Below are positions 13,073-28,990 of a stretch of DNA of 64,000 nucleotides, piece by piece. The stretch's first letter is position 1, and the number at the start of each line of letters is the position of its first letter. The notes under the pieces are model-generated. The model searched no databases, had not been told where the DNA came from, and saw nothing but the letters and a program-made list of their open reading frames with translations. Source of the DNA: Scylla paramamosain (Eukaryota > Arthropoda > Malacostraca > Decapoda > Portunidae); contig NC_087156.1 in the NCBI RefSeq assembly GCF_035594125.1, forward strand, positions 20,224,497-20,288,496, read 5' to 3'. The position numbers and the translations under genes were made by a program.

Positions 13073-13073
<1 letters not shown>

Positions 13074-13304
13074 GTTTTCCTCCTCATCGCCCCCGCCCGT
13101 TACGTTCTCACGCCTCTCCTTCCATCCATTCCGCGGCACAGTTGACTTCACCACCTCTTCCCAGCCTTCCTCGCCTGCCTCCCTTTCTCATACACGCTTC
13201 TACTCTTTCCACCTACTTTCCTCTTCCTCCTCCTCATAGCACACGCCTCACGCCAGCCCCGTCTCTCTTCATGCCTCCCTTCTATCCCCCTTTCCTTTCC
13301 CAGT

Positions 13305-13308
13305 TTTC

Positions 13309-13378
<70 letters not shown>

Positions 13379-13437
13379 TTACTACTACTACCTTCCTCCT
13401 CCTCCTCCTCCTCCTCCTCCTCCTCCTCCTCCTCCTG
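13305..13437. repeat. (ACT)n then (CTC)n compound microsatellite
   Basis: CAC/ACT triplets run to 13391 and change to CTC triplets to 13437. The Leu-, Ser- or Val-run peptides it could encode are not credible. Confidence 0.96.
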
Positions 13438-13729
13438 CTCTTCCTCCTGCTGCCTAGCCTGCCTCGCCTGCCGCCTCGCCTCCTCGGAATTGCCATGTCC
13501 CGTCCTTCATCCGAAACATATTGCAGCTCGGATATTTGCTGGAGATCCCTTGAGGGGCTTCCAGGGTGACGTCGCGAAGTAAATGACGCTCTCATCACCC
13601 TCCTGCGTCAGTATATTCTAATCCCTCACGTGATGTTTAATGAAAGACTTCCCTGGGCCGTGCGTGTCCCTCTCCCCCTCCCTCTCTCACTCTCTCCTAT
13701 AGTGTGTGTGTGTGTGTCTAGTCTAGTCT

Positions 13730-13731
<2 letters not shown>

Positions 13732-13805
<74 letters not shown>

Positions 13806-13917
13806 ATATGAGGGGTGTGACAAATAGCGTGGCGTCTCCAGGAACAGTGCAGCCCAGTTTCTCTTCTCTCTCCTCCTCCATCTCTTCCTCTTGTCACGCC
13901 GTAGCTTTCTCCTGTGC

Positions 13918-13994
<77 letters not shown>

Positions 13995-14069
13995 GTGATA
14001 GTGGTGAAGAAGGAATGTAGCAAAAGAAACAAAGGAAAGAATGTTTGGTACAGGGAGCAACTTGTGTTT

Positions 14070-14110
<41 letters not shown>

Positions 14111-14130
14111 TGAATCAATGTGACACAAAC

Positions 14131-14213
<83 letters not shown>

Positions 14214-14755
14214 AATGTGATAGCTTGACGTATGCGATAGTAGTAGTAGTGGTAGTGATGGAAGTCGTGTGCCCTGGTATGAATGCTCTCGCTGGTGGTG
14301 GTGGTGGTGGTGGTGGTGGTGGTGGTCGTAGTTACAGTGGTGGTGATGGTGGTGGTGGTGGTGGTAGCGTGATTGTGAGAAGTTAGAGTAATAATGTAAT
14401 GGTAGGGAGTTCGTGACGTGCCCGTGGATGGAGACCAATGGGAGGAGGAGGAGGAGGAGGAGGAGGAGGAGGAACCAGTACATACAAAAAGATAATATAT
14501 ACCACAGGAACAAGAACAGATACGTATATAGTGAGTGTTTAAAGAGAGGAGAGGAGGAGGAGGAGGAGAGGTGGAGGAGGAGGGAGGTGAGAAAAAAGAA
14601 GAGGGAGAGGAAATAAAGAACGAAAGAAAAAGATAATAGAGAGAAAGGGAATAAAGCCAAAGGATAATAAAGAACGAAGGGAGGGAAGGAAAGCGAGAAA
14701 AGAGAGAAAATATGAAAGAAGTAATAAGGAGCCGAGAAAGGAGAGAAAGAAAGTG

Positions 14756-14829
<74 letters not shown>

Positions 14830-14902
14830 GTGAGACATGAAATGAGAAAATGACGAAATTGCAACGGATGAAATAGCCAGATGTTAATAAAAAAAAGGAG
14901 TC

Positions 14903-14967
<65 letters not shown>

Positions 14968-15081
14968 TAGCTGATGCTCTAAATAATGGGAGGGGAGTCA
15001 TGAAGGCTGTGAAAGATCCATTTATCAATTAAGTAGAGATTGACAATGATGTTCAAAGGGTACTAGCCCCTATCCTCCCCC

Positions 15082-15174
<93 letters not shown>
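13732..15174. repeat. Dense microsatellite cluster
   Basis: Tracts: (CT) 13732-13804, (CT) 13921-13991, (GT) 14077-14107, (CT) 14133-14209, (GGT) 14295-14366, (GGA) 14441-14472, (GA) 14758-14825, (GA) 14910-14964, (CT) 15085-15174. Long frames across it, up to 436 codons, are repeat translations. Confidence 0.96.
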
Positions 15175-15178
<4 letters not shown>

Positions 15179-16500
15179 CAAGGGCAGAGAGAAAAGTCCT
15201 GAACATATGCAAGTTTCCCCGTGTAATTTCCCCCAGCACTGAGTTATACTGTCGACATATTCCAGGGAAACGCCTACCTAGCTCAAGTGGTCCTGTGGGC
15301 GCTGCCTCCTCCCGGGCGCCCGCTGGGGAACACTGCTCACCGCCTCTACATATATTCTCTTGCCGCGGGAGGGGTGAGAGAGACAGGTGAGGTCATGGGT
15401 GGGGGAGGACGAGCTGGAATTGTCATTTTAATACAGTTCGTTGTTTTCTCTTATTCTCTCTTTTTTTTTTTTTTTTTTTTTTTACTGAGGATGATGTTTG
15501 TTTAATCAGAGTTTTTTGTATTTTTTTTTTTTATGATTTTTATTGGGGTGTTTTTATTTGTAATGTTATGGAGTCGTATTTTTAATCTTGTGTGGTCTTT
15601 GTTGCTTGGTGTCCTGGGGCATAGAGGACGAATTGCTACGTAGCCAGGTATGCTGAGATGAGCTAGGCGAGGTGCGTGAATGCGTCTTGCCTAGGAAGGG
15701 ATATGACATGCGTGGTTTCATAAGGTAATCAACATAGGAACATAAGTAACGGTGCTACGTAGTCTGGGTAACCTTAGACTAAGACTGACCAAAAACTAAA
15801 CTAGACGAACTGAAAGATATGAACTACTTGATCGTTTGTTACTGGCAACTGTGTCGCCCGAAATTATGCTCTAATCTTGAACCAGGTCACTTTATTGAGC
15901 TTTAGGGATAAGTCACGGTAGTCAGACGTTTAAATAATAGTGTGCTCGTTCTTTATAGCCTAGCAGTAGTGTCGACCATAACTTGGCCAGCATAGGATAG
16001 TAGGAATAGCTAGTACGGCAGGATAGTAGCAGCTAAATGTCACAGGATGGAAGGAGTAACTAGGATGGCAGGATAGCTGGAGTATCTAGGGTGATAAGAT
16101 AGTAGAAATTACTAAGAGTGTGTGTGTATGAGTGAAACATGAAGAATGACGAAAACACACGTCTTAACACAAAGGTAGGTTCTGTTTTCGTGGAAGAAGT
16201 ACAAACAAGACACAGGTACACATGGGGACACAAGGATGGTAGGTAGCGTGGTATGTTTAACTAAAGAATGGTATGGTGTATGGAATAGGTGTCACAGGCT
16301 GTTATAGGCAACACATGATGGCGTGCGGCGTACAGTGGCAGCCCGGGGTCAGCCATAGTGCTGTTTTCCCCTACCAAACACCCGCTCTTTGTTTCCAGTG
16401 AGTGATGGGGATGAAGTAATTTAGACAGGCTATTCAGCGTTGATAATAAATGACATGATTTTGATACGCCCTTCACACGACTGACGAGAGCCAATGTGAT
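15175..16500. other. Gene-free stretch with poly-T and a 26-bp minisatellite
   Basis: Poly-T lies at 15461-15483. At about 15991-16110, five diverged ~26-bp units of CAGGATAGTAGNAGTANCTA type are in tandem. The rest is unique sequence without recognised exons. Confidence 0.6.
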
Positions 16501-16501
16501 A

Positions 16502-16504
<3 letters not shown>

Positions 16505-16560
<56 letters not shown>
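16505..16560. repeat. (GA)n microsatellite
   Basis: A pure 56-bp run followed by (CATA)n. A second (GA)n lies at 16854-16902. Confidence 0.97.
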
Positions 16561-16562
<2 letters not shown>

Positions 16563-16849
16563 CATATACATACATACATACATACGTACATCATTGCAGG
16601 GTTTAAAATGCTTCACTAATCTATCTACCCACGTCTCTGTTGTCCTAAATGTACTTGCCAATGCGATCATGCCCTGTCGATGGATCTTGGCTCTCACGGC
16701 ATGCTATACGTGACAGAAATCAAGGCGTGAGTGTGAATTATAGATCGAAACGAGTATAGTGCAATGAAAATGGCGGAAGGAACCAAGATGGGATAAGAAA
16801 GAAAGAGTTAAGTTGAAGCAAAAATATCAGTGAAAGCAATTTATTGAAG

Positions 16850-16905
<56 letters not shown>

Positions 16906-17039
16906 GATTTAAAAAGGAAAAGCCTGGTAAAAGCTGCAGGTATACGAGTGCATTTCGTTTTCTTTTACAATAGATGACCAGCTAGTAATCACCGCCGCCC
17001 GTCCTCACTGACCCAGCGTAAGGTCAGGTCACAGAAAGA

Positions 17040-17265
17040 CAGCCAGACAGACAGACAGACAAACACACAGACAGACACACACATAGACAAGCAGATAGAT
17101 GGATGGATGAATGGACAGATAGATAGATAGATAGACACAGATTATATGCACAGGAAAGGAAGAACAGGAGGAGGAGGAGGAGGAGGAGGAGGAGGAGGAA
17201 AGTAAAAAAAGGTAAAAAGGGAAAGAGAAAATAACGAAACTAAGGAAGAGAGGGAAGAGAGAAAT

Positions 17266-17319
<54 letters not shown>

Positions 17320-17345
17320 TGAGAGGGAAGGGAGAAAAAGAGGAA
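17040..17345. repeat. (CAGA), (GATA), (GGA) and (GA) tracts
   Basis: Runs lie at 17040-17080 (CAGA-type), 17116-17134 (GATA), 17168-17200 (GGA) and 17272-17314 (GA). Confidence 0.93.
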
Positions 17346-17399
17346 GAAGAGAACAGTGTCAGCATTTTTCTGTAATGGAATGACTGGGGCGGAGTTAAC

Positions 17400-18130
17400 T
17401 CGAGGGAGAGAGTGATAAGGGAGAGGGAGAGGGAAAGGAAAGGGAGACGGGAAGAGAAGGAAGGAAGGAAGGAAGGAAGGAAGGAAGGAAGGAAGGAAGG
17501 AAGAAAGAAAATAAGTGGGAACACGGAAGTGGAAAAGAGAAAAAGAGGAAGGAAGTGATAAGAGGAGAAAGGAGTAAAGGAAGGAGAGAGGAAAAGGAGG
17601 AGTAAGCGGAACACGGAAATGGAAAAGAGGAAAAGAGGAGGGAAGTGATAAGACGAAGAGAGGGGAGGGGAAAAATACAGATATAGGGTGAGCGGAGGAA
17701 AGGGAAAGAGTGAAGGGAAAAAACAGAAGTGGAAAAGATGAAATCGTGGGAAATGTAGAGAAAAAAGGAAGGGAGTGACAAGAGAGGAAAGGAGGAGAGA
17801 GGAAAACAGTGAAGGTATGGAGGGAGGGGCGGAAGGTGAGGAGAGGAAAAGGAAAGAGAATCAAGGGAAACCGGAAGGGAAATGTAGAGGTAAATACAAA
17901 CCAGAAGATAAGAAAGAGAACGGGAATGATAAGAGAGGGAAAGAAAAAGGGGAAAATGGAGGAAAGACGAAAGGTGAGAGTAGAAAAAAGAATAGAATGA
18001 GGGAAAAACGAAACTAAAAATGAGGAAATTGAGGGACATGTAGAGGAAAAGGAAAAGGAAGTGATAAGAGAGGAAAGGAGGGAAGGGGAAACTAGAGATG
18101 GGATGGAGGAGGGTGAGGGGAAAGCTGACT
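17400..18130. repeat. Decayed purine-rich tandem array, ~91-146 bp spacing
   Basis: The marker GAAGTGATAAGAG and its variants recur near 17409, 17551, 17643, 17774, 17923 and 18059, followed by AGGAAAGGAGG-type sequence. Most intervals are 130-149 bp, one is about 92. A (GGAA)n run (17455-17503) is embedded. Confidence 0.65.
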
Positions 18131-18357
18131 GGAGGGAAGTAATGACCCCTCACTGGACACAGACTGAGGGTGATGACCACAGCCGCTCGTGTGTGTGATG
18201 AGGGGAATGAGGGAGGGAAGAGGGGGGTGAAGGAAAGGGGAAAGCAGGGGTTGAGGGGACACGGTTTTCTCTTTCCCCTTTCCCTCTTGCTTCTATCTGC
18301 TAATTTTTTTCCATCTTTATTAAATTATCCGCGGACTTATAGAATTTAAGCGCTTGT

Positions 18358-20470
<2,113 letters not shown>

Positions 20471-20639
20471 TCTCTTCCCAAACCCGCCATCGCTTTGGAC
20501 AATAAATTAGTGAAAACGTCATATAAAGATACTGGAAACTTAATAAACTCCGCTACACCCCAAAAGCCGAAGCTCCGAGACAGCCACGAAGGTCCTTGGG
20601 AAGTTTGCGGGTCGTGTGGAGGGAGTTTCAAGGGTGTGG

Positions 20640-20798
20640 TGGTGGCAGTGGTGGTGGTGCTGGTGGTGGTGATGGTGGTGGTGGTGGGAGAGAGGGAGGG
20701 AGGAAGAAGGAGTGTAGATGGCTAGGGAATGGGAGGGTGCAAGGAGGATGGGTGGAATGGGAGAAGGGGAAGAGGGAAGAAGGGAGGAAGAGATGTGG

Positions 20799-20839
<41 letters not shown>

Positions 20840-20964
20840 GAGTTGTATGGCCAAAGAGAAGGGGAAAATCAATTAGCATGTTATAAACAACAGAGAAAGA
20901 AAATTATCACAATGTATTTAGAACAAGAATAAAAAAAAATAGAAAACGAGAAAGATAGAAAACG

Positions 20965-21041
<77 letters not shown>

Positions 21042-21749
21042 TAAAGTAAGTCTTCTGGAATAAGTAAAAGCAATAGGAAGGAAGGAAGGAAGGAAGGAGA
21101 GAAGGAAGGAAGGATGGAGGGAAGCGGAAAGGAAGTAAGATATGATAAAGAAAAAAAGTGAGAAAAAGAAGAAAAAAAAAAGGAAGAAAGTGGATGAAGT
21201 CACTTTTATTGGATTTTTTGTTGCAAGATCCATATCCAATCACGCAACTGTTATGGCGGAAGGAGGAGGAGGAGGAGGAGGAGGAGGAGGAGGAGGAGGA
21301 GGAGGAGGAGAAGAAAGGAAGGAGCAGAAAGGAAAGAGAGTTAGTTTCGAAAGAATAATAAACGAAAGAAGTCATTGTCGTGAAGAAAAGGAAACGAAAG
21401 AAGGAAGATGATGATGAAGGACAGGAATAGAAGGAATGTGAAGGAAATCGAGAGATGGAAAGAAATAGAAATGAATAAAGGAAGGAAGGAAGGAAGAAAG
21501 AAAGAAAGGAAAGGAAAGTAATAACGGAGGGGTGACGAAGAAGAGGGAATGGAAAGAGGTGGTAAAGATAAGGAGAGAAATAACGGAGAAAGGAAAGATA
21601 GTTGTGTTTGGAAAGAAAAGGAAAATAAAAGAGAAGAGGACAAGGAGGAGTGAGAGGAGGAGGAGGAGGAGGAGGAGGAGGAGGAAGAGGAAGAGGTGGA
21701 CGAGGAGAAAGAGCAATCAGTGGATGGAGAGGAAAATGGAAAGAGAATG

Positions 21750-21781
<32 letters not shown>
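20640..21781. repeat. (GGT), (GA), (AC) and (GGA) tracts in purine-rich sequence
   Basis: Tracts: (GGT) 20637-20688, (GA) 20805-20832, (AC) 20967-21038, (GGA) 21262-21310, (GGA) 21656-21692, (GA) 21752-21781. No gene is seen among them. Confidence 0.93.
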
Positions 21782-21783
<2 letters not shown>

Positions 21784-22255
21784 TGAATCCATACTCTTTC
21801 TTTAATATTTTTTACATATCTTTCCTTCATTTATCATTTATTTTCCGATGATCCTTCTCCTTCACATCTTCCTCTTTCACCTCTTCCTTCTCCTCCGTCT
21901 GATATTCCCTCACTTAATTTTTTTTTCTTTCATCTGATCTAATATCTTTCTTTTCTCCTCGCATTTCAATTGTCTCCACTTTTCAATTAAATCCTAACTT
22001 ATTCCCCTCCTCCCTTCAGTCAAGTCTATACAATACATTACTTCTCAACGTTTTTTCCTTCATTTTCTCCTCTACACACTTCTCTCCTCCCCTCGTTCCT
22101 TCTTTTTTCCTTCCCTTCCTGCCCTTCCCTTTCTCTTCCTTTCATTCCCATCCTAACCCTCTTCTTCCCTATGTTCATTCTCTCTCCTTATATCTATTTT
22201 TTTTTTATCTTCCTCTCATCCTTCCCTTCCTCCTCCTCATCCAGCTGAGAATAGA
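21782..22255. other. Pyrimidine-rich gene-free stretch
   Basis: A C/T-rich block with short poly-T runs and no recognisable exon. Confidence 0.6.
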
Positions 22256-22728
<473 letters not shown>

Positions 22729-22843
22729 CCAGTAGTAGTGAGAGGCCGCACCGACGCTCTCCGCTGTGTGTAGGTTTGTTGGTATTGATTGTGGTGTGGA
22801 ATTGTGGTGTGGTATCAGTCATGGCCCAGTGTTTTAGTGTTTG

Positions 22844-22844
<1 letters not shown>

Positions 22845-22941
<97 letters not shown>

Positions 22942-22972
22942 TGTCGTCCCTGTCATTTTTTTTGTTCTGTTT

Positions 22973-23027
<55 letters not shown>

Positions 23028-23170
23028 CAGCAGCAGAAGCAACAGAAACATACATATAAACAAGTAGTAAAGTAGTTTTGGCGTGGCTCGCATTATTATT
23101 ATGAGTAGTAGTAGTAGTAGAGGTAGTAGTAGTAGTAGTAGAGGTAGCAGTAGTAGTAGTAGTAGTAGAA
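22845..23170. repeat. (CT)n and (GTA)n tracts
   Basis: (CT) at 22845-22935, (GTA) at 22974-23027, and interrupted (GTA) at 23107-23170 with GGT/GCA variants. Confidence 0.96.
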
Positions 23171-23393
23171 GCAGCAGCAACAACAAACAGGTAATAAACA
23201 GACAGGTAAACAAGACAGCAAGGACCAGTGTTGGCGTGACCTTGTATACCACTGAGGGACTACACACATCGGATAGCATAGCCTAGTCTTCCCTATGATC
23301 GTGGAAGGGAAGGGATGGGAAGGGAAGGGAAGGAGGCAGTAAAAGTTGTGAAGGGGTCAGAGGGAAGGTAAAGAAACTGTCTACTATATACCA

Positions 23394-23396
<3 letters not shown>

Positions 23397-23475
<79 letters not shown>

Positions 23476-23611
23476 GGATGGCACCCTGTTGAGCCTTCAG
23501 TCTACATAGAATACTCTCCGAGGTGTCCTTTTTTTTTATTCAGTGGGCAGCGAATATAGAGCGAGGTACTGTACGAACTTGTGTCTATCACCCAACTTTC
23601 GTGACTACTGT

Positions 23612-23677
<66 letters not shown>

Positions 23678-23781
23678 GATGTTGCTCCAGCTCGTCCCCT
23701 TGGCAGTGTACGCAGCGTTGGTCTTCACTTGCTTTCCTATATTTTTCATGAGGGACAGACGTGCGAGAGGATCACTTCATT

Positions 23782-23840
<59 letters not shown>
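23397..23840. repeat. (CT)n, (CT)n and (AC)n tracts
   Basis: (CT) at 23397-23472, (CT) at 23614-23672 and (AC) at 23784-23840. The intervening 23475-23610 is unique sequence. Confidence 0.96.
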
Positions 23841-23842
<2 letters not shown>

Positions 23843-24006
23843 TTTCCTTAGACGCTTTTGTTTACAGCTGCCACGCTCACGATTATTTAATTTAATCTTA
23901 ATCCTTTCGCTGCTAGTCACCCTTTCTCAATGATCTACAGTGAAAGAGTTGTTTTTGATATTGTAGTCCCTTAGATACGTAACTTCTGAAGGTTAGTGAA
24001 AACAGA

Positions 24007-24170
24007 ATTAATCTTGTATTCTTTTATTCGTGGTCTATTGAAGTAAATTAATCCTCATATTCTTTTATTCTTTATGTCAATGTAAGTAAATTGATGTGTT
24101 CTTGTGTTCTTTATGTGTATCTAAATAAATTAACATCATTTTCATCTATTCTTTATATCTATCTGAACTT
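24007..24170. repeat. Minisatellite, ~41-bp unit, four copies
   Basis: Units start at 24007, 24047, 24090 and 24129, with form ATTAAT...TTCTTTTATTCTTTATGT...AAGTAA. Divergence is moderate. Confidence 0.8.
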
Positions 24171-24489
24171 AATACAGTAACCTCAGTGTTAAGTAAAGAC
24201 AACCATAGCTGTCCCCCCAAACAGTGATTTCAAAAAGGTCCAGTAAAGCGCCTTTCTCTGAATCATATAGAGCTTAATACACTAATGAACTCTTTTGAGG
24301 CAGGAATTCCACGAAAAACCAAGACCTGGGGGATGCGATACAGTGATGTCGATACTGTTTACTTTTCTTCTGAAGCCTTTTGTACTGTATGCTCTGACTG
24401 CTGTACGTGGGTCGAAGTTGGTTGGAAAGACGTGGAAGTTCTCAGTCAGTGGTCAGTGTTCTTATATACGTTAAATTTTCTTTAAGATT

Positions 24490-24524
24490 TGTTTTCGAAG
24501 GCCACAGAGATGATTAATTGGTTT
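24490..24524 (+). repeat. Dispersed repeat family C, short copy
   Basis: A ~33-bp segment, TGTTTTCGAAGGCCACAGAG then a diverged tail, matches 33772-33803 (TGTTTTCAAAGGCCACAGAG). It is too short to classify. Confidence 0.6.
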
Positions 24525-24558
24525 CTTTTCGATGTTTTTTTCTCTCTCTCTCTCCGAT

Positions 24559-24830
24559 TGTACTTGATCTCGTTAAACTAAGGGTGTGTATGTTTATTTG
24601 TTTGTTTCTCATTGATGGAGCACGGTCTTGTTAAACTACAGGTGTTTGTTTTGTTCTTCTATGGTTGTAGTACATGATTTTGTTATCGTTATGTTATTAT
24701 CCCCGTAATAGTACATTATCTTGTTTAAGTATAGGTACTTTGATGGTACACGATCTTTGATGGTACACGATCTTCTTAAACTACAGATGTTTTTCCATTC
24801 AGAAGGCACATAATCCTTGTTAACTAACCC
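24559..24830. repeat. Minisatellite, ~40-60 bp unit
   Basis: Phrases of form GGTACACGATCTTGTTAAACTACAGGTGTTT recur in diverged form near 24559, 24617, 24666, 24709, 24742, 24759 and 24804. The last unit runs into repeat family A copy 2. Confidence 0.75.
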
Positions 24831-25025
24831 TTTCACTGCGACACGAAACAATTAACAGCACCAGAAGCAATGCGTGAAGTCTTTGTAAGCATCTACGAGA
24901 ACTTTAGCGAAGAAAAAGAGTACATTTTGCAATTTCTAACCAGTTTACCGATTGGATATGCCTGTAGAACAAGTAAAGATGTCTCAGAGTGAATGTTAAT
25001 CAGGGAAAGGTATAACAGGTGGCAG
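24826..25025 (+). repeat. Dispersed repeat family A, copy 2
   Basis: This is the second copy of the repeat at 4045-4245. A short piece resembling the family start (CCTTTCGCTGC) also occurs near 23902. Copies differ at many sites, so the family is old here. Confidence 0.8.
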
Positions 25026-25029
25026 TCAA

Positions 25030-25969
25030 AGGCCTAAGATAAAAAAAAGAATCACGAAACTCCTAACCTGAAGACTCCGCTGCCTTCCACCACTGAACCT
25101 TATTAAAAGTTGTGTAGCTCAGAGATCGAGGCACTAAGGAACACAGACTTGGAACCCATAACAAAAACAATCGAAGACTACACAGCGGGATCCACTCAAG
25201 GGGAAAAAGGGGAAAAAAAAATATATATATATATATATGCAAATCTTATTTCAAGGGGATTTAGGTGACTTTGAAATCTTAGTTTTACATTTAGCTCTTG
25301 TCAGATAGAGTAGGGAGGGAGGGAGGGAGGGAGGTAAGAAGTGAGGCAGAAAGGGTGACATAGTGACAAGACTCCTCCCTTCCCCTCCCTTTTCTCTCCC
25401 TTTCCCCTTAATCATTTACCCTCCCCCTTTCCCTCCCCTTCCTACAACCCCCTCCTCCACTCCAGTAAAGACCCCTCTCCTCTCCCTTTCCCTCCCTTCT
25501 CTCTCCCTTAATCATTTTACCCTCTCCCCCATCCCTCATCTCCATCCAGCCTCTCCTACTCTCGAATGCAGACTCCTCCTCTCTTTCCCCTCCCTTCCCT
25601 CCCCATTTTACCACCCCCTTCCCTCCCCTTCCTCCTTCCCCTCCCCCCACCCCCCGGTGCGACATATGGGAGAATGGAGGGCCCCTTCCAGCCATATGTT
25701 AAAAGGGAAGGGAAAGTTGAAATGGATTATCTTTTCCCTCGATATTTCCCTTCCTCCCTTCGCTCCCTTATCGCTCCTCTGTTCCCTCTCCCCCATATTG
25801 TATTCTCCCTTTCCTTCTTTCTTATCTCCTTTATTTATTGCATCTTATTAATTTCCTTCTTGTTTTTCTTCCTTTTTTGGTCTTTTGTGTTTCTCTATTT
25901 TTTATGTGATTTATTTATTGTTTTTTTATGTTTTCTTTATTTTTCCTTGATTTGTTTGTGTGTATGTGT

Positions 25970-26001
<32 letters not shown>

Positions 26002-26040
26002 ATGCATGCGTTTCCTGTTTCTTTTTCCTCCTTTTTTTAT
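25030..26040. other. Gene-free stretch
   Basis: It contains a short (AT) run (25220-25237), a pyrimidine-rich block (25370-25650) and T-rich sequence with (GT)n near 25970-26000. No gene recognised. Confidence 0.6.
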
Positions 26041-26043
<3 letters not shown>

Positions 26044-26114
<71 letters not shown>

Positions 26115-26302
26115 TCCCCTCCATATTTATCTTTGTTTATTTTTTTATCTATGTTTTCCCTCTCCCCTTTCTCTTCTCTCTTACTTGTATTCATATCCAG
26201 TGGTATATATTCCAGCGTGCGCTTTGTTTCTAGATAACCTTCTCTTGTTTTCTTCCCTTCCCCCTTATTTTTTATTTGTGTTTTCATATATCGTACTTTG
26301 TT

Positions 26303-26372
<70 letters not shown>

Positions 26373-26443
26373 CATCCTAACCTATTCTTGCACTTTTTTC
26401 TCTCTTCCCCATGTTTTTTTTATTTTGCTTTCATCTCGTTTTG

Positions 26444-26504
<61 letters not shown>
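26044..26504. repeat. Three (CT)n microsatellites
   Basis: Tracts at 26044-26110, 26307-26369 and 26447-26504, separated by T-rich sequence. The long Leu/Ser frame across them is an artefact. Confidence 0.97.
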
Positions 26505-26507
<3 letters not shown>

Positions 26508-27470
26508 GTCCTTGCCTTTTTCATTCCATTCTCACGCACAATTTTGAATCTCTTGCATATTTTTATCCCCGCCAAAATGGAACCTTTACGCGGTTGCCGC
26601 AGTCCACACACAGACCGTAAAACTTCATACAAAGTCCCTCCCACACACCCTCTGCTTCCTTCCTACCGCTCCTCATCCCACCACGCGCCGCCACCCACCC
26701 ACCCACTGCTACACACAAACACATGCCCACGATAACACTCCAGAGAGAAATGATAAATGTTTAGATGCGACGTGTAAGCAGAATGTAATATCAACACACA
26801 CACAGACACACACACACGTACATGCTCATACATACATACATACATACACATGCATCTTTCGCAGTTTGTCTGGTTTGTATACACTATCACCACCCACACA
26901 CATCCGACCTCCAACACACAGACGCTCAGTAGCCTTAAACACCTCATTCATACTCATCCACTCGATCAAGCTAATACACAACACCCACCATTCCTAAACA
27001 TACATGAAACAGTAGCCACGCCTCATCTACATACACCTCACCCTATACACACACCCTATCATCCTCAGCCACACTTCCCACTCACATCTTTCAGTAATTT
27101 AAACCCTATTGTCACCTCACTCTCACTTCCCACTCACATCACCGTTCGGTACATCAAAGAGCATTCACGCCTCATCCACACCCCCATCACCTACACACAC
27201 ACACACACACACATAGACACACACCCTCACTCACACTTCCCACTCACAACACCTAGTAATTTAAACCGGCACTTCAAAAACCACATCAAAACACATCAAA
27301 ACACATCAAAACAAACCTAGCTACGTTTAAACTGCGCAGCTCTTAACTTCTAAAGCTTCTGAGGACTTCAATATCCTTTCCCCGTAGCGTTCCTATTAAG
27401 CGTGTCTACCCTCCTTACCCCCCATTCATCCCCTCATTCCCCTCCTACCCCACTAGTCTCCCCAGCCACA
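26505..27470. other. CA-rich gene-free stretch with decayed repeats
   Basis: Short CA and CATA runs are present. CACTTCCCACTCACA recurs near 27070, 27124 and 27234, twice followed by AGTAATTTAAACC, indicating a decayed minisatellite. Confidence 0.6.
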
Positions 27471-27610
27471 CGTCACGGCGGGGGAACATAATGGCCGGCT
27501 ACCTTAATCCCGCCAGTCGCACGGCCATGGATAATGTGATCAGCCGTGTTGAAAATCTAATGGATTTCACCCGCCCCCTTCGTGGAGTTCAGGCGGTGGA
27601 AGGTGTGGCG

Positions 27611-27612
<2 letters not shown>
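27470..27612. other. Unique island with homeodomain-type motifs
   Basis: This GC-balanced, non-repetitive sequence contains CTTAATCCC, GATAATGTGATCAGC and AATCTAATGGATTT. It resembles conserved regulatory DNA but encodes nothing recognisable. It ends at a (GA)n tract (27613-27642). Confidence 0.35.
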
Positions 27613-27642
<30 letters not shown>

Positions 27643-27645
<3 letters not shown>

Positions 27646-28695
27646 CAGGGTAGGATAGCAATGTTAGGTAATGGTTAGATACTCGTAGATTAAGTTATAT
27701 ATAATAGGATAGACTAGAGAAAGTGGAATGATATGCCAACTGTACGAGGGAAGTAGGAGGTAACAACAGAAGAGGAGGAGGAGCGGAAACAAGAACAAGA
27801 ACACAAAAATACGTAAGAACACTATAACAACTTATTGAAGGATTTACTGGAGGAGGAGAAGGAAGCAGAAGGAAGGGGAAGGAGGAAGAAGCGAAGGAGC
27901 AGCAGATGCAAAAGGAGGAAAAGAAGGTGTAGGACTGTAGGTAGTGTAACTGTGGTGATAGTAAGGGTAAGGGGCAAGGGTTAAAGGGCAAGGGTGGCTA
28001 GGAGGGAGGCAGTCCATGGCGGCGGTGGAGTAATGGGCTCTTGTTACTGACATCTGGTTCACGTTGATAGTCTTAAGTCGGTGTTAACAACCCTTAAGCC
28101 TTGACTGATTGGCGTTCTTGACCCGGTCTCTTCCTTCCTTCTCTCCCTCCCTCTATGCTTCTCTCCTTCAGTCATACCTTCCCTCAATCCTACCCTGCCG
28201 CCATGTTTCCCTTCCCTCCTTCAACCCTTCCTTCTCTCCATTGTTCCCTCCCCTCAATCCATGCTTCTCTCCCTCCCCAAAAACCTTCCCCTTTTTCATT
28301 GCTTTCCTCCCACCATGCTTCCCTCCCTCCTCTAACCCTCCCCTCCCTCCCTCAACTTCCCTCAACCCTTCCCTCAACCCTTCCCTCCCTCCCTGCACTA
28401 CAAATCTGAAGGGTCGAGGACAACGGGCTCTCGATACTCACTTAATCGCTAAAGATAGACACTAATTTACTGATAAACAGACATTAATATCCTGCTAAAG
28501 CGACAGTCACTTGAAGATTAGAGGAGGTGAGGAATGAGTGGTGAGAGGAAGGGGAGCAGAGGGAAAGGAGAGGAGAGGGAGAGGGAGAGAGAGAGAGGGA
28601 GGGTGCTGGAATGGGGGCCAAGAGGAGAGGAGGGAGAGGGGAAAAAGTGGTTGGAAGGGAAGATATTTGAAAGGAAGGCATGGATGTATGGACGT
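27643..28695. other. Gene-free stretch
   Basis: Purine-rich sequence to about 27960 and a CCTCCCT/CTTCCCT-rich decayed minisatellite at about 28130-28400. A purine-rich block follows to 28690. No exon recognised. Confidence 0.55.

Positions 28696-28697
<2 letters not shown>

Positions 28698-28774
<77 letters not shown>
28698..28774. repeat. (GA)n microsatellite
   Basis: A pure ~76-bp run, followed shortly by a (CCAG)n-like stretch at 28817-28850. Confidence 0.97.
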
Positions 28775-28777
<3 letters not shown>

Positions 28778-28849
28778 TGTGAATGGGAGGGACAGCAGAA
28801 GGCCGGAAGCGAACGCCAGCCAGCCAGCCAGCCATCAAGCCAGCCAGCC

Positions 28850-28990
28850 GCCCACCGCCGCCATAACCAATGCATTCTCTCCACCCTCATATCATAGGCG
28901 CTTTTTGCTGATCCAAATTTCCCCATTAATAATATCGGGAGGCCGGATCAAAATTGCTTCCATTCATCACCGCCTGGGTCATTGGAGAGA
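28850..28990. other. Unique island
   Basis: Non-repetitive sequence with CCATTAATAATATCGGGAGG and GGATCAAAATTGC. No coding frame is convincing; possibly regulatory. Confidence 0.25.

Noticed and set aside
13718..15028. 436-codon open frame on the minus strand
   Set aside because: It is a translation of successive (CT), (GA), (GT) and triplet repeats giving Leu-Ser, Arg-Glu and Thr-His runs. Such runs stay open in several frames simply because the repeats lack stops.
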